Source: Corynebacterium afermentans subsp. afermentans (GTDB lineage Bacteria; Actinomycetota; Actinomycetes; Mycobacteriales; Mycobacteriaceae). Taken from it: a stretch of DNA of 64,000 nt. The translations under genes and the position numbers were made by a program. The stretch is from assembly GCF_030408355.1 (NCBI RefSeq), contig NZ_CP046606.1, forward strand, positions 2,046,001 to 2,110,000. Direction: 5' to 3'. Numbering within the stretch: the first letter of the stretch is position 1; each line of letters begins with the position of its first letter. The notes below the pieces were generated by a model. That model was not told where the DNA came from and made no database searches. It saw only the letters and a program-made list of their open reading frames with translations. Positions 58,784 to 64,000 of the stretch are shown here, one piece after another.

Positions 58784-60067
58784 ATGAAACGTGAAGAAAC
58801 CGGCGGATCTACCGTCGCCACGGCCGACAACACCGGCCGCACCGAAAAAGACGAAAACAAAAACCTCGAGGACCTCGACGTCGACGACGACAGCGAGCGC
58901 AAAGACCCGCTCGGCTTCCTCCCGCTCGACGGCAAAGCCAAGGAGATCGCCAACTGGATCGCCGTGATCATCGGCATCTGGATCCTGCTCAACGGCGTGG
59001 GCATGATCGGTGACGGCTTCAAGGGCATCGCCGGCGACCGCGCGGAGGAGCTGTTCTCCTTCGCCGAGAACCCGTTCGTGGGTCTGGCCATCGGCATCGT
59101 GGCCACCTCGATCATTCAGTCTTCCTCCACCACCACCTCGATCGTGGTGGGCATGATCGCCGGCGGCCTGCCGCTGAACATCGCGATTCCGATGCTCTTC
59201 GGCGCGAACATGGGCACCTCCGTGACCTCCACCCTGGTGGCGCTTGGTCTGGCCGGTAACAAGAAGCAGTTCCAGCAGGGCTTCTCCATGGCCACCGTGC
59301 ACGACTTCTTCAACCTGATTGCCATCCTGATCTTCTTCACGCTGGAAATGTTCACCGGCTTTTTGGGCAAGACCGCAACGGCGATTGCGCCGTCGCTGTC
59401 CGGCTCCGGTGACGGTGTACTGGCGGGCATCTTCGAATCCATCGGCGACTTCATCGACATGATCACCGAGCCGCTGGTGGGCCTCGCCGGCAGCCTGGTC
59501 GAGCCGCTGGGCGACGTCTGGGGCGGCGTGGTCCTGGCCGTGCTGGGCATCGTGCTGATCCTGTTTTCCATCCAGTTCATCGGCAACATCCTCAACGCGC
59601 TGCTGGTGGGCAAGGCCCAGGACATCCTCTACGCGGCCCTGGGCAAGAACGCCTTTGTGGGTGTGCTCTCCGGTGCCGCCATCACCACCCTGGTGCAGTC
59701 CTCCTCCACCACCACCGCACTGACCGTGCCGCTGGCCGCCTCCGGCAAATTCAAGGTGCGCACCCTGTTCCCGTTCGTGGTCGGCGCCAACATCGGCACC
59801 ACCGTCACCGGCCTGATCGCCGCGTTCTCCGCCTCCGGTGCCGAAGCCGAAGCCGCGATGGCAGGTGCGCTGGTGCACACCCTGTTCAACACCTTCGCCG
59901 CGATCCTGATCCTGGGCGTGCCGTTCTTGCGCAAGCTCCCGCCGGCCGGCTCCGACTGGCTCGCAGCCATGGCAACGAAGAACAAGCTCTACGTCTTCGC
60001 GTGGATCGGCGGCGTGTTCTTCCTCATCCCGATTCTGGCCGTGTTCATCTCCAACGCACTCTCCTAA
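58784..60067 (+). CDS. Na+/phosphate symporter family protein
   Basis: A 427-residue membrane protein of the Na/Pi-cotransporter family (NptA, PF02690). Two inverted repeats each have the QSSSTTT motif: ATSIIQSSSTTTSIVVGM and TTLVQSSSTTTALTVPL, with GANMGTSVTSTLVAL and GANIGTTVTGLIA. A charged N-terminus of about 50 residues is cytosolic. Likely imports or exports phosphate with sodium. It heads a group with a coil protein, a PstS-like lipoprotein and a small acidic protein on the same strand. Confidence 0.93.
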   Translation: MKREETGGSTVATADNTGRTEKDENKNLEDLDVDDDSERKDPLGFLPLDGKAKEIANWIAVIIGIWILLNGVGMIGDGFKGIAGDRAEELFSFAENPFVGLAIGIVATSIIQSSSTTTSIVVGMIAGGLPLNIAIPMLFGANMGTSVTSTLVALGLAGNKKQFQQGFSMATVHDFFNLIAILIFFTLEMFTGFLGKTATAIAPSLSGSGDGVLAGIFESIGDFIDMITEPLVGLAGSLVEPLGDVWGGVVLAVLGIVLILFSIQFIGNILNALLVGKAQDILYAALGKNAFVGVLSGAAITTLVQSSSTTTALTVPLAASGKFKVRTLFPFVVGANIGTTVTGLIAAFSASGAEAEAAMAGALVHTLFNTFAAILILGVPFLRKLPPAGSDWLAAMATKNKLYVFAWIGGVFFLIPILAVFISNALS

Positions 60068-60079
60068 GGAGCCCCCAAA

Positions 60080-60451
60080 ATGACTACTCCCGAGAACCCG
60101 ACCAACACTGGAAACACCCCGGGCGAGACCCCCGACCTGACCCCGCTGGCGCAGGACCTGATTAACCGCGAAGCCCCCGATGCCGAGCTGCACGCGCTGC
60201 TGCACGAGCTGGAGGAGACCGCAGACGAGCTTCGCGGCGAGCTGCAGGCCCGCATGGGCAACCGCGACAAGCTGGAAGGCGAACAGGCCCGCGCCCACCG
60301 CAAGATCAACCCGAACGTCACCCCGGAGCAGGAAGAAGAGCTGAAGAACTTCCCCGAGTACTGGGCAAACTCCAAGGGCTCCTGGAGCAACCTGTTCAAG
60401 CTGCTGCGCGAACTGCGCAACGAGGTGCGGGAAGGCAAGGGTAATGCGTAA
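60080..60451 (+). CDS. Hypothetical helical protein (123 residues)
   Basis: MTTPENPTNTGNTPGETPDLT... starts at ATG 60080 after AAGGAG. The first 25 residues are low complexity (Pro, Thr, Asn) and the rest helical (ELHALLHELEETADELRGELQARMGNRDKLEGEQARAHRK). It has no signal peptide. Its stop overlaps the start of the PstS-like gene by 8 bases, so the two are coupled. Function unknown. Confidence 0.75.
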   Translation: MTTPENPTNTGNTPGETPDLTPLAQDLINREAPDAELHALLHELEETADELRGELQARMGNRDKLEGEQARAHRKINPNVTPEQEEELKNFPEYWANSKGSWSNLFKLLRELRNEVREGKGNA

Positions 60452-61382
60452 ACGACTCACCGCGACTGTCGCTGTGGCCGCCGTCGCTGCGCTGGCCGTC
60501 GGCTGCGGCAACGACACCACCCCGGGCGAGGACGCCATCAAGGTCACCGGCTCCTCCACCGTCGAACCGATCACCAGCTACATGGCCAACCGCTACGACT
60601 TCGACGTGGACATCGACGCGGTCGGCTCCACCGACGGCTTCGAGGTGTTTTGCGCCGGCGACGCCGACATCAACGACGCCTCCGTGGCCATCCCCGGCTC
60701 GAGCGCGGACGTGGACTACCAGAAGCAGTGCGCCGATGCCGGCGTGAACTTCATCGAGCTGCCCATCGCTTTGGACGCCATCACGCTGGTCAAGCACCGC
60801 GACAACGACTGGGCCCAGGACCTGTCCATCCAGCAGCTGCACGACATCTGGGCGAAGGACTCTTCCGTGACCAAGTGGTCGGACATCGACCCGTCCTGGC
60901 CGGACGAGGAAATCACCCTCTACGGCCGCCCGGACGGCTCCGGCACCCTCGGCGTGTTCGAGCAGCTCGTGCTGGGCGGCGACGAGATCCGCGACGACTA
61001 CCAGGCCACCGACGACATCCAGGAGCTGTCCAAGTGGGTCTCCGAGGACGTCAACGGTCTGAGCTTCATGGGCATCGGCAACTACCTGGCCACCGAGGAC
61101 CCGACGCGCAACCGCATCGACAACGTACTTGTCGACGGCGTGGCACCGAGCGTCGATGAAGCAAAGAGCGGCAACTACCCGCTGGCGCGCCCGCTGTTCA
61201 TCTACGTCAACGAGGACTCCGCAAAGCGCGAGGACGTCAACGAGTTCGTCACCACCTACCTGGACAAGGTCGAGGCCGTGCTGCCGCGCGTGTACTTCTA
61301 CCAGCTGCCGGAAGAAGAGTACGACAAGGCGAAGAAGCGCTACGAGGACCGCGAAACCGGCGCTGACGAGCGCTGGCAGTAA
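60444..61382 (+). CDS. PstS-like phosphate-binding lipoprotein
   Basis: A 312-residue secreted protein. The signal peptide MRKRLTATVAVAAVAALAVGC ends in a lipobox (AVGC). The mature part has VTGSSTVEPITSYMANRY, VGSTDGFEVFCAGDADINDAS, YGRPDGSGT and ITLVKHRDNDW, all typical of PstS-type binding proteins. No pstCAB genes follow; instead it sits beside a Na/Pi symporter. Its role may be phosphate capture or sensing, or binding of another oxyanion. Confidence 0.9.
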   Translation: MRKRLTATVAVAAVAALAVGCGNDTTPGEDAIKVTGSSTVEPITSYMANRYDFDVDIDAVGSTDGFEVFCAGDADINDASVAIPGSSADVDYQKQCADAGVNFIELPIALDAITLVKHRDNDWAQDLSIQQLHDIWAKDSSVTKWSDIDPSWPDEEITLYGRPDGSGTLGVFEQLVLGGDEIRDDYQATDDIQELSKWVSEDVNGLSFMGIGNYLATEDPTRNRIDNVLVDGVAPSVDEAKSGNYPLARPLFIYVNEDSAKREDVNEFVTTYLDKVEAVLPRVYFYQLPEEEYDKAKKRYEDRETGADERWQ

Positions 61383-61396
61383 GTAGGATCAGGCGC

Positions 61397-61618
61397 ATGA
61401 CTACCGAAAACGAAGGCCTGTACACCAACATCGAGACCGGGAAGACCGCTGCCGGCCAGGACGCCGCGGGCGGCGCGAACCAGAACATGGACACCCTGCC
61501 GCTCGGCGAGGGCGTGCGCACCGTCGAGGAAGCCGAGAACCACGAGGACAACGCTCGCTGGAACGACGGCAACCTGCCGCGCGAAGAGGTCCGCGACGGC
61601 TCCCGCGAGGACAGCTAA
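61397..61618 (+). CDS. Small acidic hypothetical protein (73 residues)
   Basis: MTTENEGLYTNIETGKTAAGQ... is rich in Glu, Asp, Gly and Asn, soluble and probably disordered. Start ATG 61397, fourteen bases after the PstS-like gene. Codon usage fits the neighbours (GAG, AAC, GAC). A terminator hairpin follows. No family recognised. Confidence 0.6.
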   Translation: MTTENEGLYTNIETGKTAAGQDAAGGANQNMDTLPLGEGVRTVEEAENHEDNARWNDGNLPREEVRDGSREDS

Positions 61619-61634
61619 CCGCACGCGCAACCAC

Positions 61635-61667
61635 CGCCCCGGACGTGCACGACAGCCGTCCGGGGCG
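61635..61667 (+). terminator. Terminator after the phosphate gene group
   Basis: CGCCCCGGAC (61635-61644) pairs with GTCCGGGGCG (61658-61667), loop of 13. A short TTACT follows. It lies 16 bases past the small acidic gene. Confidence 0.75.
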
Positions 61668-61681
61668 TTACTATATGCGGC

Positions 61682-62290
61682 GTGAGCACCCCATACGGCA
61701 ACTTCAGAATCGGCGACCAGGAGCGCATGGACGCCATGGACACCCTCGGCCGCGCACTTGGCGAGGGCCGACTCAACATGGGCGAATTCGATGACCGCTG
61801 CCGACAGGTCGCCGAAGCACAGGTCCACTCCGACCTGGAACCGATTCTCGGGGATTTGCCGCCGCAGCAGCAGGCCGGGGGTGCCGTCGATAGGCAAGAA
61901 GTGCACCCGGGCGACGTGTTTTACAGCGGCCGCGAGATCATGCAGGCGCGGCGCTCCGGCAAGCGCATGCGCGCGGGCATGTTTTGGCTGGGCACGGTAG
62001 GCGCGTTCGGGCTCACCGCGCTGCACCCGGTGTTCCTGCTACTCATCCCTACCCTGTTCATCCTGCTGTACGTAATGAAGGTCGGCCCGGACTCCTGGTA
62101 CACCCCCACCCTGCGGCAGCTGGAGCAGCAGCGCCGCCAGGAAATCAAACGCCGCCAGCTGGAAATCGAATCTGCCAAGGCGCACCAGCATGCCATGATG
62201 CGGGTGCAGCGTAGGGACCAGTTCAACCAGCTGACCTCGGACGCGCTCGATGTTGCACAAAACACGATAAACCGCTTCCGCAAACAGTAA
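61682..62290 (+). CDS. DUF1707 domain membrane protein
   Basis: A 202-residue protein starting at GTG 61682. Residues about 8-60 form the DUF1707 domain (FRIGDQERMDAMDTLGRALGEGRLNMGEFDDRCRQVAEAQVHSDLEPILGDLP), common in actinobacteria. A membrane hairpin follows (GMFWLGTVGAFGLTALHPVFLLLIPTLFILLYVM), then a charged coiled-coil C-terminus (LRQLEQQRRQEIKRRQLEIESAKAHQH). Start may be leaderless: TACTATAT precedes it closely. Function unknown. A 12-mer copy is inside (61885-61896). Confidence 0.88.
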   Translation: MSTPYGNFRIGDQERMDAMDTLGRALGEGRLNMGEFDDRCRQVAEAQVHSDLEPILGDLPPQQQAGGAVDRQEVHPGDVFYSGREIMQARRSGKRMRAGMFWLGTVGAFGLTALHPVFLLLIPTLFILLYVMKVGPDSWYTPTLRQLEQQRRQEIKRRQLEIESAKAHQHAMMRVQRRDQFNQLTSDALDVAQNTINRFRKQ

Positions 62291-62309
62291 ACAGGCCTAC
62301 AGTGGTGCC

Positions 62310-63551
62310 ATGAGTGAGCCACTGAAGAAGCACCGCCATTTCGACCAGGCGGACAAACTGAAAAACGTCTCCTACGACATCCGCGGGCCGGTGAGCGCCA
62401 CCGCCGAGAAGATGGAGCGCGACGGCCACACCATCTTGAAGCTCAACACCGGCAACCCGGCCGTGTTCGGCTTCGAGGCGCCGGACGTGATCATGCGCGA
62501 CATGATTGCCAACCTACCCACCTCACAGGGCTACACCACCTCCAAGGGCATCACGTCCGCACGCCGCGCGGTGGTTACGCGCTACGAGATGATCGACGGC
62601 TTCCCGCCCTTCGACATCGACGACGTTTACCTGGGCAACGGCGTGTCCGAGCTGATCAGCATGACCACCCAGGCGCTGCTCAACGACGGCGACGAAATCC
62701 TCATCCCCGCCCCCGACTACCCACTGTGGACCGCCGCGTCCACGCTCGCCGGCGGCAAAGTCGTGCACTACATGTGCGACGAAGAGGACGATTGGAACCC
62801 CTCGCTCGAGGACATCAGGGAGAAAGTCACCGACCGCACCAAGGCGATCGTGGTGATCAACCCGAACAACCCCACCGGCGCCGTGTACTCGCGCGAGGTG
62901 CTCGAAGGCATCGCCGACATCGCCCGCGAGCACGAGCTCATGGTGCTTTCCGACGAAATCTACGATCGCGTACTTTACGACGGAGCTTCGCACATCTCCA
63001 TGGCAGAAATCGCCCCGGATCTCGTGTGCATCACCTTCAACGGCCTGTCCAAGGCGTACCGGGTGTGCGGCTACCGCGCCGGCTGGATGGTTATCACGGG
63101 CCCAAAGCGCCGCGCCGCCGGCTTCATCGAAGGCCTCGACCTGCTTTCGGGGACCAGGTTGTGCGCGAACGTGCCCGGACAGCACGCCATCCAGGTGGCT
63201 CTTGGCGGCCGGCAGTCCATCTACGAACTCACCGCCGAAGGCGGGCGCCTGCACAAGCAACGCAACGTCGCAGTGCGAAAGCTCCGCGAAATCCCCGGTG
63301 TGTCCGTGGTGGAGCCGAAGGGTGCGCTGTACTGCTTCCCCAAGATCGACGCGGAGATGTACAACATCCACGACGACGAGAGGTTCATGCTGGACCTGCT
63401 CAAATCCGAAAAGATCCTCATGGTCCAGGGCACCGGCTTCAACTACCCCACCCCGGACCACTTCCGCGTGGTCACGCTGCCGTGGGCGTCGCAGTTGGAA
63501 AACGCCATCGAACGCCTGGGCAACTTCCTGGTGGACTACCACCAGCACTAG
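62310..63551 (+). CDS. alaT: Alanine/valine aminotransferase AlaT
   Basis: A 413-residue PLP enzyme of aminotransferase class I. Motifs: KLNTGNPAVFGFEAPD, SQGYTTSKGITSARRAV, INPNNPTGAVYSREVLE, VLSDEIYDRVLYDGASH, and FNGLSKAYRVCGYRAGW with the PLP-binding Lys. It moves amino groups among alanine, pyruvate, valine and glutamate. Start ATG 62310. The gene alaT is near alaT-flanking DUF1707-type genes in C. glutamicum, from memory. Confidence 0.93.
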   Translation: MSEPLKKHRHFDQADKLKNVSYDIRGPVSATAEKMERDGHTILKLNTGNPAVFGFEAPDVIMRDMIANLPTSQGYTTSKGITSARRAVVTRYEMIDGFPPFDIDDVYLGNGVSELISMTTQALLNDGDEILIPAPDYPLWTAASTLAGGKVVHYMCDEEDDWNPSLEDIREKVTDRTKAIVVINPNNPTGAVYSREVLEGIADIAREHELMVLSDEIYDRVLYDGASHISMAEIAPDLVCITFNGLSKAYRVCGYRAGWMVITGPKRRAAGFIEGLDLLSGTRLCANVPGQHAIQVALGGRQSIYELTAEGGRLHKQRNVAVRKLREIPGVSVVEPKGALYCFPKIDAEMYNIHDDERFMLDLLKSEKILMVQGTGFNYPTPDHFRVVTLPWASQLENAIERLGNFLVDYHQH

Positions 63552-63644
63552 GGGTTCCAGCGCGCGGGGTTCCAGCGGCGACCGTGGCGAGGCATCCTGC
63601 GCCTATGACTTCTGCGCCCGTGCCCGGGGAGACGTTCCGACACA

Positions 63645-63795
63645 GATCTGCTAGTTCGTTCGGAATACCTCCTGAGCGAACTAGCAGATCAAGCGTTCAA
63701 CTTCGCGTTTCCCCAGGTGTTATTGAAACGCGGCGCCAATAACAAGCTGATCTGCTAGTTCGCCTGCAAACCCTTAAATGGCGAACTAGCAGATC
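63645..63795. repeat. Paired ATCTGCTAGTT hairpins, element 2
   Basis: Hairpin a: GATCTGCTAGTTCG (63645-63658) and CGAACTAGCAGATC (63677-63690), 14 bp perfect. Hairpin b: GATCTGCTAGTTCGC (63749-63763) and GCGAACTAGCAGATC (63781-63795), 15 bp perfect. The 58-base middle has further stems (CGTTTC/GAAACG and GTTATTG/CAATAAC). Located between the alaT stop and a convergent partial gene. Same layout as the element at 45947-46079. Confidence 0.9.
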
Positions 63796-63820
63796 GGTGG
63801 GCTGGGAGTTGGGCTGGGAG

Positions 63821-64000
63821 CTACGCCACCGGGCGGAAGGTGTCCGGGGAGGCGGCTTTCCAGTCGGGGGCCCAGATCGAGGGGGCGTCTTCAAGCAGTT
63901 GCCCCGGGCGCAGCCACTCGTAGATGGATGCGTAGGAGCGCGACTCGGTCGGCGAGACGCTGCGGCGCAGCATGTGCGGGGTGAGCTCGGACGGGTCGGC
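63821..64000 (-). CDS. Unidentified protein, C-terminal 59 residues (continues past window)
   Basis: The minus frame is open from the window edge to TAG at 63821-63823: ADPSELTPHMLRRSVSPTES, continuing to a C-terminal APDWKAASPDTFRPVA. Codon use is typical of this genome. The start lies outside the window. I recognise no family. It converges with alaT across the paired hairpin element. Confidence 0.55.
   Translation of the reverse strand, partial: ADPSELTPHMLRRSVSPTESRSYASIYEWLRPGQLLEDAPSIWAPDWKAASPDTFRPVA

Overview
This window is chromosomal DNA from a high-GC Corynebacterium. The gene order purA / fba / GH76 / trmH-like / pyrE / rhodanese, clpB, hspR-dnaJ-grpE-dnaK, ald, fpr-cysIXHDNYZ and alaT follows the order I remember from C. 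glutamicum. McbR-like and HspR (HAIR-like) operators and a pyruvate:quinone oxidoreductase also fit that genus. No rRNA, tRNA or CRISPR array was found.

Layout. 1-12.0 kb holds three tandem minus-strand paralogues of very large secreted proteins, the first cut by the window edge. They have a shared signal peptide, a shared N-terminal region, YPDG/Ig-type modules, long runs of calcium-binding TSP3-like DxDxDG repeats, and a conserved C-terminal hydrophobic module without LPXTG. 12.5-27.6 kb is a core metabolic stretch: purA, a hypothetical, a PRC-barrel/DUF2382 stress-type protein, a FUSC-type membrane protein, fba, GH76 mannanase-like, SpoU methyltransferase, pyrE, a rhodanese lacking its cysteine, panB and panC (convergent) and clpB. 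27.8-30.0 kb is accessory: an intact IS1249-like element with 26-bp inverted repeats and an 8-bp target duplication, then an Abi-like protein with a HEPN RNase motif. 30-37.6 kb carries gltS, a degenerate flavohaemoprotein-like gene, a nitrilase, an 83-residue protein coupled to an Abhydrolase_8 enzyme, pqo and two small membrane paralogues. 37.6-42 kb is the heat-shock cluster dnaK-grpE-dnaJ-hspR. 42.2-46.7 kb has ald, an AI-2E-type permease, a DJ-1/PfpI protein and mtn. 46.7-54.8 kb is the assimilatory sulfate operon cysIXHDNYZ divergent from fprA. 55-58.7 kb encodes a heterodimeric ABC exporter with one degenerate site. 58.8-61.6 kb is a phosphate-related group (NptA-type symporter, PstS-like lipoprotein, two small proteins). 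The window ends with a DUF1707 protein, alaT and a partial minus-strand gene.

The genes work together in three clear ways. HspR, DnaK/GrpE/DnaJ and ClpB form one proteostasis regulon with operator-like sites at dnaK and clpB. FprA would feed electrons to ferredoxin for CysI, while CysDN, CysH, CysZ and CysY supply reduced sulfur and sirohaem. The phosphate group may combine capture (PstS-like) with sodium-driven transport.

The most unusual signals are DNA-level. A 12-mer, CGTCGAYAVGCR, occurs 18 times on both strands in coding and non-coding DNA, where about 0.1 is expected by chance. Paired hairpins with a conserved ATCTGCTAGTT stem occur in two unrelated intergenic regions. Two perfect DnaA boxes form an inverted repeat at a divergent promoter. 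A duplicated 20-bp-class palindrome lies upstream of the ABC exporter.
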